A stretch of 64,000 nt of DNA from Oreohelix idahoensis (taxonomy: Eukaryota > Mollusca > Gastropoda > Stylommatophora > Oreohelicidae): the NCBI GenBank assembly GCA_024509875.1, contig JAMPIV010000281.1, positions 248,001 through 312,000 on the forward strand. The letters are read 5' to 3'. Below are positions 36,691 to 49,016 of this stretch, piece after piece. Numbering within the stretch: position 1 is the first letter of the stretch; each line of letters starts with the position of its first letter. The notes beneath the pieces are model-generated. The model ran no database searches and had not been told where the DNA came from. It saw only the letters and a program-made list of their open reading frames with translations. The position numbers and the translations under genes are program-made.

Positions 36691-36789
36691 GGTGACAGTG
36701 ATGGTTTGTGCCAACACTAGTGGCAAACACAGGGTAAATCTGCTTCTAACTGGCAATTTAAAATGTCCTAAAGCTATAAAGAATAACTG

Positions 36790-37400
36790 ACCCATGGACT
36801 TACATAAACAAAAAAAGGCATGGATGAGAACTAATTTATTTGTGGAGTGGTATAATAAGACATTTATTTCTGAAGTGAAAAGTTACCAAGAAAATATTGG
36901 AAAGTTTAGGAAAGTGTTACTTATCGTAGACTATTCCAGTGAACTTCTGACACGTCAAGATTCTCCCTCCAAACGTAGCACCTCTATTTGTAATCTACAG
37001 TTCAGGGAACTATTGAAACTCTTTTAAAACTGTACAGAAAACAACTTTTGGAATGATTTTACCTTGTGATGGCAGTGAAAAATGTTGTGTCAAGCTTTTA
37101 TAAATGTCTTATTTTGAGAGTGTCCTTACATGCTTGCTGATTCAAGGAGCTATACTAACATTAAAACTTTGCACAACTCCTGGGGGATGCTGTTTCGGAA
37201 AGCAGCTGAAGTTTCTGAAGATACAAGTGAAACTGAACTTCACAACATTCCTGGTTGTTCTCATTGTGGAATCAAAGAAGTTACAGAATGGATGAAAAGT
37301 GATGCAGATGATGATGTCTTCCACATTTTGATGGATGAGGAAATTGTTGACAGCAGTCACGAAGAGAATAACTGTGATAAAGAAGATAAGTAAGAAAATG
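36790..37400 (+). pseudogene. pogo/Tigger (jerky-type) transposase remnant
   Basis: The plus strand reads KKAWMRTNLFVEWYNKTFIS and KVLLIVDYSSELL, then in a shifted frame ILPPNVAPL and ETLLKLYRKQLLE, and an acidic C-terminus after NSWGMLFRKAAE. This is the order of the DDE_1 domain of Tigger/jerky proteins: the second Asp region, then the Leu-Pro-Pro-Asn block, then the C-terminal helix. Frameshifts and stops break it. No termini found. Confidence 0.82.
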
Positions 37401-37501
37401 ATGAAATGACTACCTCTCATAGTGAAGCTATGAAATAGTATAATATACAGGATGCAGGCAATATTCACAAAACTTCACACACTAAAACAGTGTAAGACTT
37501 A

Positions 37502-37997
37502 ATAATAATAATAATAAATTCTTTAAGCACCAAACACGGCGCATAAGGCAGAAACCAGTGCTCTCCAGGTTGTTCGTTGTGACGCCTCTCCTCTTAGCTC
37601 TTGCACATTATTTAGGCCCAACGTTCTTCCTTCTCTTATTATTGTTCTTCTGAGTGTTTCTTTTGGTCTTCCTTTTTTCCTCTTACCCTCAGGAACCCAA
37701 GTGAGCGCCTGTAGTGGTATTCTGTTGTTTTGCATTCGTATGACATGACCGATATATGACCATCGTCTTTTCCTTATATAGTCGGAGACATATTTCTGCC
37801 TAGAGTCTTCTCTTATTTGTCGATTAGTCTTGAATTCTTTCCAACTGATGTTCATGAGTTTTCTAAGACATTTGTTCTCGAATGTATTCAGCTTGTTCTC
37901 CAATGATTTTGTTATTTTCCAACTCTCACAGCCGTATGTTAACACTGAGATAACATTTGAATTAAAACAGACGAAGCTTGGTATGTATATTCAATGA
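37502..37997 (-). mobile_element. LINE fragment, TTA-tail family, 5' truncated
   Basis: The minus strand encodes MLTYGCESWKITKSLENKLN through CAVFGA, nearly identical to the copies at 6161-6560 and 63292-64000. The 3' tail is the ATAATAATAATAATAA run at 37501-37516. It runs up to about CAATGAT at 37997. Confidence 0.92.
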
Positions 37998-38158
37998 TGA
38001 AGTAATTTGGATAATTGGAGTTATACTGTAGCATGGGAAAGTGACAAACTCATACCGCCAGGAAATGATTCAATCAATCTTGTCTAATCTGTCACTCCCA
38101 CAAATCATCTGAATCTACTCCCATACCTCGACATACAGACATGAAAACACAACTGTAC

Positions 38159-38336
38159 CTAGGTCTTTCTTGTTCCTGAAGTCAGCCAGCAGCTCAGCAA
38201 TTTCCAGCTGTACAGACTGCCTGGCAGCCTGGAACATGCCGCGCACAATATTTTCATTCTCTGTCTTGCTGAGGCTGCTAGCCAGGATGTTGTCTATCTG
38301 ACTGATGATGTTGTCCTCCACAGATATACTCAATGG
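38159..38336 (-). CDS. ARHGEF11/12-like: RhoGEF exon 6 of window: RGS-like domain core
   Basis: 178 nt, entering at phase 0 and leaving after one base of a Gly codon. The acceptor is ACATCTGTCCAG and the donor GTACAG. The product begins PLSISVEDNIISQIDNILAS and ends in ADFRNKKDLG. It matches the RGS-like stretch with a conserved Pro-Leu, a helix of Ile/Leu residues, an Arg-Gly turn and a long amphipathic helix ending in a basic residue followed by Leu-Gly. No defects are seen. Confidence 0.92.
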
Positions 38337-38504
38337 CTGGACAGATGTGACATGGAGGAATAGAACATGAATAAATGACGTGAGAGATAGGCATACACAC
38401 AGACACAGACAAACAGGTGCCAGTTAAGGAGATTTTCCTAGAAGAAAAATAAGACTCATTTCCAACAGTTACTTACACCAACATTATTTACCTGTATAGA
38501 CTTT

Positions 38505-38935
38505 AGTTAGTCAGTCAGACATTATTTATCGAATAGACTTTAGTCAGTTAGACAGACATTATTTACCTAAATAGACTTTAGTCAGTTAGACAGACATTTA
38601 CCTGTACAGGCTTTATCAGTTGGACAGACATTATTTACCTGTACAGACTTTAGTCAGTTGGATAGACATTATTTACCTGTACAGCCTTTAGTCAGTTGGA
38701 CAGACATTATTTACCTGTACAGGCTTTAGTCAGTTAGAGAGACATTATTTACCTGTACAGACTTTAGTCAGTTAGAGAGACATTATTTACCTGTACAGAC
38801 TTAAGTCAGTTAGACAGACATTAATTACCTGTACAGACTTTAGGCAGTTAGACATTATTTACCTGTACAGACTTTAGTCAGTTAGACATTATTTACCTGT
38901 ACAGACTTTAGTCAGACAGACTTTAGTTATCTGAA
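38505..38935. repeat. Minisatellite, 38-bp unit
   Basis: About 11 units containing TCAGTTAGACAGACATTATT and TACCTGTACAGAC. In gene sense each reads CTGTACAGGTAAAT, a donor-like CAG/GTAAAT. Located 170 bp upstream of exon 6 in gene sense. Confidence 0.92.
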
Positions 38936-38994
38936 CATAACCACTCTTCAACTCCACAAGGAGCATAAGCCTTCAACAAACTTATGTCAAGTCT

Positions 38995-40830
38995 TCCTGT
39001 CCCATGACACCAGTTCAAGGTCTTTCCATGTCTTCCTGTCCCATGACACCAGTTCAAGGTCTTTCCATGTCTTCCTGTCCCATGACACCAGTTCAAGGTC
39101 TTTCCATGTCTTCCTGTCCCATGACACCAGTTCAAGGTCTTTCCATGTCTTCCTGTCCCATGACACCAGTTCAAGGTCTTTCCATGTCTTCCTGTCCCAT
39201 GACACCAGTTCAAGGTCTTTCCATGTCTTCCTGTCCCATGACACCAGTTCAAGGTCTTACCATGTCTTCCTGTCCCATGACACCAGTTCAAGGTCTTTCC
39301 ATGTCTTCCTGTCCCATGACACCAGTTCAAGGTCTTTCCATGTCTTCCTGTCCCATGACACCAGTTCAAGGTCTTTCCATGTCTTCCTGTCCCATGACAC
39401 CAGTTCAAGGTCTTTCCATGTCTTCCTGTCCCATGACACCAGTTCAAGGTCTTTCCATGTCTTCCTGCCCCATGACACCAGTTCAAGGTCTTTCCATCTC
39501 TTAATGACCCATGACACCAGTTCAAGGTCTTTCCATGTCTTCCTGTCCCATGACACCAGTTCAAGGTCTTTCCATGTCTTCCTGTCCCATGACACCAGTT
39601 CAAGGTCTTTCCATGTCTTCCTGTCCCATGACACCAGTTCAAGGTCTTTCCATGTCTTCCTGTCCCATGACACCAGTTCAAGGTCTTACCATGTCTTCCT
39701 GTCCCATGACACCAGTTCAAGGTCTTTCCATGTCTTCCAGTCCCATGACACCAGTTCAAGGTCTTTCCATGTCTTCCTGTCCCATGACACCAGTTCAAGG
39801 TCTTTCCATGTCTTCCTATCCCATTACACCAGTTCAAGGTCTTACCATGTCTTCCTGTCCCATGACACCAGTTCAAGGTCTTTCCATGTCTTCCTATCCT
39901 ATGACACCAGTTCAACATCTTACCATGTCTTATTGTCCCATGACACCAGTTCAAGGTCTTTCCATGTCTTCCTGTCCCATGACACCAGTTCAAGGTCTTA
40001 TCATGTCTTATTGTCCCATGACACCAGTTCAAGGTCTTACCATGTCTTATTGTCCCATGACACCAGTTCAAGGTCTTTACATGTCTTATTGTCCCATGAC
40101 ACCAGTTCAAGGCCTTACCATGTCTTCCTGTCCCATGACACCAGTTCAAGGACTTACCATGTCTTCCTGTCCCATGACACCTGTTCAAGGTCTTACCATG
40201 TCTTCCTGTACAATGACACCTGTTCAAGGTCTTACCATGTCTTCCTGTCCCATGACACCAGTTCAAGGTCTTTACATGTCTTCCTGGCCCATGACACCAG
40301 TTCAAGGTCTTACCATGTCTTCCTGTCCCATGACACCAGTTCAAGGTCTTTCCATGTCTTCCTGTCTAATGACACCAGTTCAAGGTCTTACCATGTCTTC
40401 CTGTCCCATGACACCAGTTCAAGGTCTTTACATGTCTTCCTGCCCCATGACACCAGTTCAAGGTCTTACCATGTCGTCCTGTCCCATGACACCAGTTCAA
40501 GGTCTTTCCATGTCTTCCTGTCCCATGACACCAGTTCAAGGTCTTACCATGTCTTTTTGTCCCATGACACCAGTTCAAGGTCTTACCATGTTTTCCTTCC
40601 CATGACACCAGTTCAAGGTCTTACCATGTCTTCCTGTCCCATGACACCAGTTCAAGGTCTTACCATGTCTTCCTGTCCCATGACACCAGTTCAAGGTCTT
40701 TACATGTCTTCCTGTCCCATGACACCAGTTCAAGGTCTTACCATGTCTTCCTGTCCCATGACACCAGTTCAAGGTCTTTACATGTCTTCCTGTCCCATGA
40801 CACCAGTTCAAGGTCTTACCATGTCTTCCT
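38995..40830. repeat. Minisatellite, 39-bp unit
   Basis: About 47 units of CCATGACACCAGTTCAAGGT then CTTTCCATGTCTTCCTGTC. The left half is almost uniform. The right half mixes CTTTCC, CTTACC and CTTTAC variants, alternating near 40600-40820 as a 78-bp dimer. Because 39 is a multiple of three, reading frames of up to 473 codons stay open on both strands. These are repeat products, not genes. Confidence 0.96.
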
Positions 40831-40934
40831 AATCCATTTCATTTTTGTCTCCATTCTCTTTTTCATGTACCTCTCTTACACTGGGGGATTCCAGAACAAG
40901 AACTGCCTTGTAATGCTATCAACAGATTTTCTCA

Positions 40935-41135
40935 ATGTGTGGCTTCATGTCTTACTGGGGCCCAGTATAATAACAATGTGTGGCTTCATGTCTAACTGGG
41001 GCCCAGTATAGTAACAATGTGTGGCTTCATGTCTTACTGGGGCCCAGTATAGTAACAATGTGTGGCTTCATGTCTTACTGGGGCCCAGTATAGTAACAAT
41101 GTGTGCTTCATGTCTTACTGGGGCCCAGTTTTAAG
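40935..41135. repeat. Short tandem array, 41-bp unit
   Basis: Five units with GTGTGGCTTCATGTCTTACT then GGGGCCCAGTATAGTAACAA. Confidence 0.9.
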
Positions 41136-41231
41136 CTACAAAAACATCAAAAAGACTGGACAGGCCAACTAAAGTTGCTTGAGCAGACGTGTGCAAACAT
41201 GAGTTTATTGATGAAACTTCAGTCATTTACA

Positions 41232-42690
41232 CTGATACAAGACATTACTTATTTGTATAGAGATTATTAACTGATACAAGACATTACGTATTTGTATAGA
41301 GATTATTAACTGATACAAGTCATTACTTATTTGTATAGAGATTATTAACTGATACTTCTTCTTCTTCGTTCACCCTCAGATGTCAACTTGAATAAGTTCA
41401 AAGAAAGCAGCGGTCAGCCTGAGGCTGTTGATATCTCCGTTTATTTTCTCCAGGAATGGTACTGGTGATGGCCATATGCGTTTTCTCTGTTCCTCATATG
41501 TTGGGCACCTTTGAAACAGATGTTCAGCAGTCATTTTATCAGTGCCACAGTCACACTCATCAGTAGTTCCTATCTTTAATTTGTTGAATAGGTGGTATCT
41601 CAATCTGTTATGACCTGTGCGAAGTCTGAAGATTACCACTTGTTCACTTCTGCTGAGCTGATAATACGGATCATTTTTTGTGTGGCCTGGATGCTCTTCT
41701 TCCCACTTGTGCCTGTACTGCACTTGATAAAACTCTTGGCCTCCTCACAAGTTATATTTGTGTCAAGTTAAGGAAGCTTTCCCCTTTCCTTTGCCAATCT
41801 GTCAGCCTCTTCATTTCCTGGGATGTTGCAGTGAGAAGGGATCCACTGTATCACGACTCTTTTGTATTGCTGACATAGTCTGTGAAGTGTTACTCTTAGG
41901 TCATCCAGTTCAGCATTACTTTGACTTTTCAGCGTTGTAATTATTGATATCACATCTGAGAAGATAGCTACTGGTCATTTCTCTGTCATTAGAATTTCTG
42001 ATGCAGTTTTTAAGGCCTCTGCCCTGCTCTAAAGTTACTTGAAAATTTCCCTGTTGCGACTGCTATCTATTTTTGTGTGCCACTGCTTAAGCTCAGGAAG
42101 ACTCCTCCACCCCGATCTTCTGTTGCATTAGTTGCTGATCCATCTGTGTATGCATGGATCCAGGTGTTGCTTGGGTAATGTTTCTCTATATATTTTGTAA
42201 TTAGGACTCTCCTTTCTGTTTCATTTTGGCTGTTCTTTCTCTCAATACCAGGAATGTTTTCTACCCTTTCAGGGAAGCACTATTGTTTCCAAATTGGTAG
42301 CTTGTGTGTGGGACATATGGGCGTAGCTGTTGATATTGTGTTTATGGGGTCTGCTCTCATCTTTGTTTTGACTGTCGCTACAAAGTTGTTTCGCTTCAGT
42401 CTTCCCCTTCCAAGTCCATTTATTCTCTGGTACATTGGGTGGTCTATCAGCCTCCTGAATTTCTCGGCTTGTTGCTGGGCTCTGCTATCTCTTCTATCCT
42501 CCATAGGCTGGAGGTGAATAATCTTTTCCAACTCTTCAAGGGGTGTTGACTTCATGCCCCCTGTTATGATTCTCAATGCTTGGTTTTGGGTTCTGTTATT
42601 AACTGATACAAGACACTACTTATTTGTATAGAGATTATTAACTGATACAAGACATTACTTATTTGTATAGAGATTATTAACGGATACCAG
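41232..42690. repeat. Short tandem array, 39-bp unit, split by a LINE
   Basis: Units with TTATTAACTGATACAAGACA and TTACTTATTTGTATAGAGA at 41232-41355 and 42596-42690. The LINE piece 41356-42595 was inserted between them. Confidence 0.88.
41356..42595 (-). mobile_element. LINE fragment with RNase H domain
   Basis: Minus-strand frames: 42576-42280 (C-terminal RT/connection, with MRIITGGMKSTPLEELE), 41953-41768 (IQWIPSHCNIPGNEEADRLA, RNase H C-terminal motif) and 41723-41376 (FRLRTGHNRLRYHLFNKLKI and ECDCGTDKMTAEHLFQRC, a CCHC-like tail). A 14-bp duplication TTATTAACTGATAC flanks it (41342-41355, 42596-42609). A different family from the piece at 7227-7949. Frames are broken. Confidence 0.9.
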
Positions 42691-43254
42691 CATTATTCAC
42701 TGACTTAGTAATAAGTTGTCAGTAATGTCTGTGTAAAAGAAATAAAACCTTTATCAGACTGTATACTTTTATGTAACAAACTGTCTGTGGAAATATCTTA
42801 ATTACAAAAAAAAAAATAAAAAAACCTGTTGTCTGTCTAAATAATGTTCTGCAAAAAAAAAAAAACGTGTGTGCATACAAGAGTGCTTGTGTGCGCACAT
42901 GTGTTATGTACACATAATGTCTGTGTATGTATAGAGTGTGTTTAAGAAAGTAGTGATGTCTCTGAAGGTAATGATTATGTAATGAAATGATGTTTTCATA
43001 AGTTATGACTATGTGAGAAAATAATGTCTATGTAAATGATTATTGTGTAAGGATGTCATGTATGTAAGACTGAGTCATAGACTCATCTCAGTCTGAATAA
43101 TCAGTGTGTCAGAAAATCATTTCAGAAAAGACCAAGAACATAATTTCTGCATAAATAATAATATGATATTTGTTCAAGTACTGACTCAATAACACAATAA
43201 CACTGATGTACAGTAAGCAACACTTCTTTTGTTATGAGCACTACTTCTACTCAC
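42691..43254. other. Intron sequence, weak repeats
   Basis: Intron next to exon 5 donor. Words like TAATGTCTGTGTA recur loosely. Two A-rich runs lie near 42805-42865. No coding feature. Confidence 0.5.
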
Positions 43255-43359
43255 AGCCATCTTGTAAATGAAGGTAGAAAAGATTTCATATGCCCACTTC
43301 CTGAGTTCCTTGATACTGGCAGAGCTTCGGTAATACAAGTCAGAGATAATGTGGAAGAG
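43255..43359 (-). CDS. ARHGEF11/12-like: RhoGEF exon 5 of window: RGS-like domain
   Basis: 105 nt, 35 codons, phase 0 at both ends. The acceptor follows TTTCTTTCTCTGATCAG and the donor is GTGAGT. The product starts LFHIISDLYYRSSASIKELR and continues through a Trp-containing helix. It lines up with the RGS-like segment in which a Leu-Phe-Tyr helix is followed by a helix ending in Ile-Phe. It joins directly to exon 4 to continue the fold. Confidence 0.9.
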
Positions 43360-43469
43360 CTGATCAGAGAAAGAAAGCTTTATCAGACAACACAACAGAC
43401 AAATCACAAGTCAGTGTCAGATAGACGGCAGTTTCAGATATTATATTAGAATTTCTTTCACTTCTATAT

Positions 43470-45412
43470 GAATTATGCAACTTTTAACTTTTCTCCAACA
43501 ATATTATTACTTCTGTCACTTCCCCAACAATATTATTACTTCCGTCACTTGCTCAAAAATATTATTACTTCTGTCAGTTCTCCAATGATATTACTATTTC
43601 TTCCATGCACACGAATTATGTAACTATTCTTCTCCCAACAATATAACTTTTTATCATGCCCATCAAAAATATTACTCTTTATCAAGCACACCAACATTAC
43701 TTTTTATTACACCCACCAACAATATAATATCACTTTTTATATCACACCCACCAACAATATTACTTTTTATATCATGCCCACCAATAATATTACTTCTCAT
43801 ATCATGCCCTCTAACTTTATTACTTCTCATATCATGCCCACCAACTATATTGCTTCTCAAACCATGCCCACCAACAATATTACTTCTCATATCATGCTCA
43901 CCAACAACATTACTTCTCATATCATGCCCACCAACTATATTACTTCTCATATCACATCTACCAACTATATTACTTTTCATATCATGCCCACCAACAATAT
44001 TACTTTTCATATCATGCCCACCAACAATATTACTTTTCATACCATGTCCACCAACAATATTACTTCTCATATCATGTCCACCAACAATATTACTTTTCAT
44101 ATCATGTCCATCAACTATATTACTTTTCATATCATGCCCACCAACAATATTACTTCTCATACCATGTCCATCTACAATATTACTTCTCATATCATGTCCA
44201 CCAACAATATTACTTCTCATACCATGTCCATCTACAATATTACTTCTCATATCATGTCCACCAACAATCTTACTTCTCATATCATGTCCACCAACAATAT
44301 TACTTTTCATATCATGTCCACCAACAATATTACTTTTCATATCATGCCCACCAACAATATTACTTCTCATACCATGTCCACCAACAATATTACTTCTCAT
44401 ATCATGTCCACCAACAATATTACTTTTCATATCATGTCCATCAACTATATTACTTTTCATATCATGCCCACCAACAATATTACTTCTCATACCATGTCCA
44501 TCTACAATATTACTTCTCATTTCAAGTCCAACAACAATATTACTTTTCATATCATGCCCACCAACAATATTACTTCTCATATCATGTCCACCAACAATCT
44601 TACTTCTCATATCATGTCCACCAACAATATTACTTTTCATATCATGTCCACCAACAATATTACTTTTCATTGCCCACCAACAATATTACTTCTCATATCA
44701 TGTCCACCAACAATCTTACTTCTCATATCATGTAAACCAACTATATTACTTCTCATATCATGTCCACCAACTATATTACTTCTATCATGCCCACCAACAA
44801 TATTACTTTTCATATCATGCCCACCAATAATATTACTTCTCATACCATGTCCACCTACAATATTACTTCTCATATCATGTCCACCAACAATATTACTTCT
44901 CATACCATGTCCACCAACAATATTACTTCTCATATCATGCCCACCAACTATATTACTTTTCATATCATGTCAACCAACTATATTACTTCTCATACCATGT
45001 CCACCAACAATATTATATTTTATATCATGCCCACCTTCATTTTTATATCATGCCCACCAACAATATTACTTTTTATATCCCGCTCTCCTATAATGTTACT
45101 TTTCATATCACGCCCACTAACAATGTTACTTTTTATATCACGTCCACCAACAATATTACTTTTTATATCATGTCCACCTACAATATTACTTTTTATATCA
45201 TGTCCACCTACTATATTACGTTTTATATCATGTCTACCTACAATATTACTTTTTATATCACGTCCACCTACAATATTACTTTTTATATCACGTCCACCTA
45301 CAATATTACTTTTTATATCATGCCCACCTACAATATTACTTTTTATATCATGTCCACCTACAATATTACTTTTCATATCATGTCCACCTACAATATTCAT
45401 AATGAGGCAACA
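43470..45412. repeat. Minisatellite, 30-bp unit
   Basis: About 55 regular units of ATCATGTCCACCAACAATAT TACTTCTCAT from 43736, preceded by looser ones. Variation is concentrated at a few sites (GCCC/GTCC, CAA/CTA, CTC/TTC/TTT). Frames up to 439 codons are open through it on both strands but code only for the 10-residue repeat. Confidence 0.96.
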
Positions 45413-45729
45413 TTTGTTCAACACGTATCATAATTTTTTTTATATATATGACCATCACTTCTACACCAGTCATCAGATTTACTATCCTTACCACCATCAA
45501 TTCTACTCTCAGCATCATTTCTATACTCATTACTATGAATTCCCTCATTGTCAATTCTGCATCCCTTGCCATCATGTCTACCCCCTCATCATCATGTATC
45601 TACCCTTCTCATCATCACTTCTGCATCCCTCCTCATTATGTCTTCACTTATGATAATCATTTCAAAACTTACAACTTTCATCATCATTACGACATCTATT
45701 TATCATCACTTCTACAAATTTCACTATAA

Positions 45730-46385
45730 CACATTACTACAACTATCATTTTCCGAGTACAACTATCACACATTACTACAACTATCATTTTCATGGTACA
45801 ACTATAACCATCACACATTACTACAACTATCATTTTCCTAGTACAACTATCACCATCACACATTACTACAACTATCATTTTCATGGTACAACTATCACCA
45901 TCACACATTACTACAACTATCATTTTCCTAGTACAACTATTATACATTACTGCACCTATCATTTTCCTAGCACAACTTTAACCATCACACATTACTACAA
46001 TCAACTATCAAACATTACTACAATCAACTATCACACATTAATACGATCAACTATCACACATTACTATGATCAACTATCACACATTACTACAATCAACTAT
46101 CACATATTACTACGATCAACTATCACACATTACTACGATCATCTATCACACATTACTACAATCAACTATCACACATTACTACAATCAACCATCACACATT
46201 ACTACAATCAACTAGCACACATTACTACAATCAACTATCATACATTACTAAAATCAACTATCACACATTACTACAATCAACTATCACACATTACTACAAT
46301 CAACTATCACACATTACTACAATCAACTATCCCACATTACAACAATCAACTATCACACATTACTACAATCAACTATATCATCCAT
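45730..46385. repeat. Two adjoining arrays, ~36-bp then 24-bp units
   Basis: 45730-45965 has units with CTACAACTATCATTTTC and a CACCATCACACATTA part. 45966-46385 has 24-bp units ATCAACTATCACACATTACT ACAA. They share ACTATCACACATTACTACAA, so the second probably arose from part of the first. Confidence 0.92.
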
Positions 46386-46565
46386 ATGGAATAAAGGGAA
46401 ATGATGATTAACTATCACTATCACATTCATCATCTTATCAAATCCATTACCACTATTATCATCACCATGACAACAGCCACTATCATCAAATGCAAGAGAA
46501 CCATGTCACCAACATAACAAGCAGACAAACGTAAATGAGACAAGCCCATGCTGGGGTTTACTGAC

Positions 46566-46673
46566 CACTGGTGATGGGTCACTGTTGGAGATGAGGTAAT
46601 TGAGAAGTACTGCCATGTGTGCGGGCTTATTCTCCAACAATTTAATTTCTGCAAATGGGCCAGGGTCGTTCAC
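46566..46673 (-). CDS. ARHGEF11/12-like: RhoGEF exon 4 of window: start of RGS-like domain
   Basis: 108 nt, 36 codons, phase 0 at both ends. The acceptor is CTTGTGCAG and the donor GTCAGT. The product contains ENKPAHMAVLLNYLISNSDP. It corresponds to the first helices of the RGS-like domain of PDZ-RhoGEF and LARG, where a Lys/Arg-Pro-Ala-His motif is followed by a hydrophobic helix and an Asp-Pro-Ser-Pro turn. This exon and the next identify the gene family most clearly. Confidence 0.9.
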
Positions 46674-47400
46674 CTGCACAAGGAGGTAAAGTCATCAGTA
46701 AATAAATACATCAATGGCTAATAACTGCCACTCACAGACTCACCTCTACAGGGTTTATAATGATGAATGTGATAACTTTACACAATTACTTCTTCAAAGT
46801 TTCTAATGATGATTGTGATGGGATAACTTTACACAATCACATCTATAGGGTTTCTCATGATGACTGTGATGTGGTAACTTTACACAATCACATCTACAAA
46901 GTTTATAATGAAGATTGTGATGGGATAACTTTACACAATTACTTCTACAAAGTTTCTAGTGATGATTGTGATGTGATAACTTTACACAATCACAGCTATA
47001 GGGTTTCTCATGATGACTGTGATGTGGTAACTTTACACAATCACATCTACAGAGTTTCTAATGATGACTGTGATGTGGTAACTTTACACAATCACATCTA
47101 CAGAGTTTCTAGTGATGACTGTAATGTGACAAAGTGACATAATCACGTCTACAGAGCTTTTAATGATGACTATGATTTGATAACTTTACACAATAACAGC
47201 TATAGGGTTTCTCATGATGACTGTGATGTGATAACTTGACATACTTACATCTACAGAGTTTCTAATGACTGTGATGTGATAACTTGACACACTTACATCT
47301 AGAGAGTTTCTAATAATGATTGTAATGTGATAACTTTACACAATCTACAGTTTCTAGTGATGATTGTGATGTTATAACTTGACATACTTACATCTACAGG

Positions 47401-47662
47401 GATCCTGTTACACGCCCATTAAGGCATATTGGGAATATGGTGTTAGGTCCATATTTTCTTGACCATCGGCACACTAGGGGTGATGTGGTCAGCATCACGC
47501 CGGCCGCCTTAACCTTCCCAGAGTTGCTCCGGTACCCAATTCATGAGGCTGGGTCGACCCCAGAGCTGTTTGCGGTCTAAAAATCCCACCTCAACTGGGG
47601 ATTGAACCATGGACCACCGAGCTAGGAAGCCAGTGCACTAACCACTGTGCTACTGCGGCTTC
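47401..47662 (-). mobile_element. tRNA-derived SINE, complete copy
   Basis: The minus strand starts GCCGCAGTAGCACAGTGGTT and continues AGTGCACTGGC, a tRNA-like box A region, then GGTTCAATCCCC, which matches the box B consensus. The body and tail extend to 47401. About 260 bp. Flanking TACATCTACAG / TACATCTATAG words in the host array look like a target duplication. Related copy at 25072-26233. Confidence 0.9.
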
Positions 47663-47796
47663 TACATCTATAGAGCTTCTAATAATGATTGTAATGCGAT
47701 AACTTAACACAATCACATCTACAGAGTTTCTAATGATGATTGTGATGTTATAACTTGACACAATTAGATCTACAGAATTTCTAATGATGATTATAA

Positions 47797-49016
47797 GCAC
47801 CATGTTGATCACATCATACAGAAGTGCAAAATAAGCCTGACAGCCCTAAAAACAATGGCTGCAGCATACCTGGAGCAGATACTACTGTTTCTCCTGTATC
47901 ATCAGCTGGTCATGTCTGTAATCTAGTATAGCATAGGAATACTCACACTGTCAATATCACAATGTGAATGACTGAAACACATTCAAAATGAAGGGATTCA
48001 TATAGTCTTAGGCTGTGCACAAGATACCCCCATTGTGACGATGCAGTACATGCTTGGATTTCTGTCAATTAGATCCAGATTCGCGATGGCCAAGACAAAA
48101 GCTTATAATGCGAGCAACCACAGACAAAAGGCATCCCCCCTACACCACGGGAACATAGTTGACATCAAAGGGGCAAGAATAAAGAGGGGAATGTCATCTA
48201 TGGCACAGGCAAAGGCAACAATTAAACACAAGACCACAGCTGAAACTATATTCAAGGGAGAAGAGTGGAGTAAGTCAGGTGAGAACTGGACAAACTACCA
48301 GCAAGTCATCAGCCTTGGTAGAGAGTGTAGAACTTGGGCCAAAGAGAGGGTACAGCTGGAAATTGATCAGCTGATAAATGATCGTGCTGCGGATGATGAT
48401 GCCATTGTGTACACTGATGGGCCTGTAATCCGTGGTGAGAAATTAGGGTGGGGATTCTCTGCTAAAGTAAGGGGCAGAATCATGGTTGAACATAGAGGGG
48501 CTTACATGATAACAACCTCCAGCATGAGAACAGATGTAGAGGCAGTTACTGCAGCCTTATGGTGGCTGTCTGAAATGTCATTAACGCAGGGCAGTTATTG
48601 TATCAGACTCACAATCCATGCTTCAGAAGGTCAAAAGTGGATGGCTCTGGTATGAATGGAAAACCTTTACAAAAGTCTCAAATTTTCAGGAACTGGTGTG
48701 GATCTACTGTCCTGGTCATGCAGGGACACGCAGCAATGAAAGAGACTAGCTTCAAGAGCACCCATAGAAAGTGCACTGAATATGGATAAGGGAGAGATAC
48801 TGAGAGCAATTAATGATCGCCTATTAGAGAATGACACTGCAAAAGATAAATCATCAAGGCTAAGGTTGCTGGGATTTGGCATATGAGAGGATGCATATAG
48901 AAACATCGCAACACGAACAATTAGCATTCATACCCTTCAACGTTTGCTAAAGGAGACTGAGCACTAATGGGGTTTGCCTGGAGTGCAATGACGTAGATTT
49001 TGATCAACAATAATAA
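47797..49016 (+). mobile_element. LINE fragment with RNase H domain
   Basis: Plus strand: HVDHIIQKCKISLTALKTMA, then after stops HIQNEGIHIVLGCAQDTP and MQYMLGFLSIRSRFAMAKTK, then from 48035 a 206-codon frame with DDAIVYTDGPVIRGEKLGWG and SSMRTDVEAVTAALWWL, the first Asp and the Glu blocks of RNase H. It ends in an AATAATAATAAT tail at 49008-49020. I/R1-like organisation. Several frame breaks, so inactive. Confidence 0.88.

Noticed and set aside
38150..38935. 38-bp array derived from exon 6
   Set aside because: They share only an 11-mer (CTGTACAGACT), which could be chance. Not enough to claim an origin.
38923..40832. Long open frames (up to 473 codons, both strands) as a repetitive protein gene
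   Set aside because: They are the 39-bp minisatellite read in frame. Several frames and both strands are open equally, and there are no exon borders or other coding signs.
43672..45653. Long frames of 297-439 codons
   Set aside because: Products of the 30-bp array, with a strict 10-residue period on both strands.
47584..47662. Functional tRNA gene
   Set aside because: Box A and B are present but the segment is the head of a SINE with a second copy. No intact cloverleaf can be drawn.
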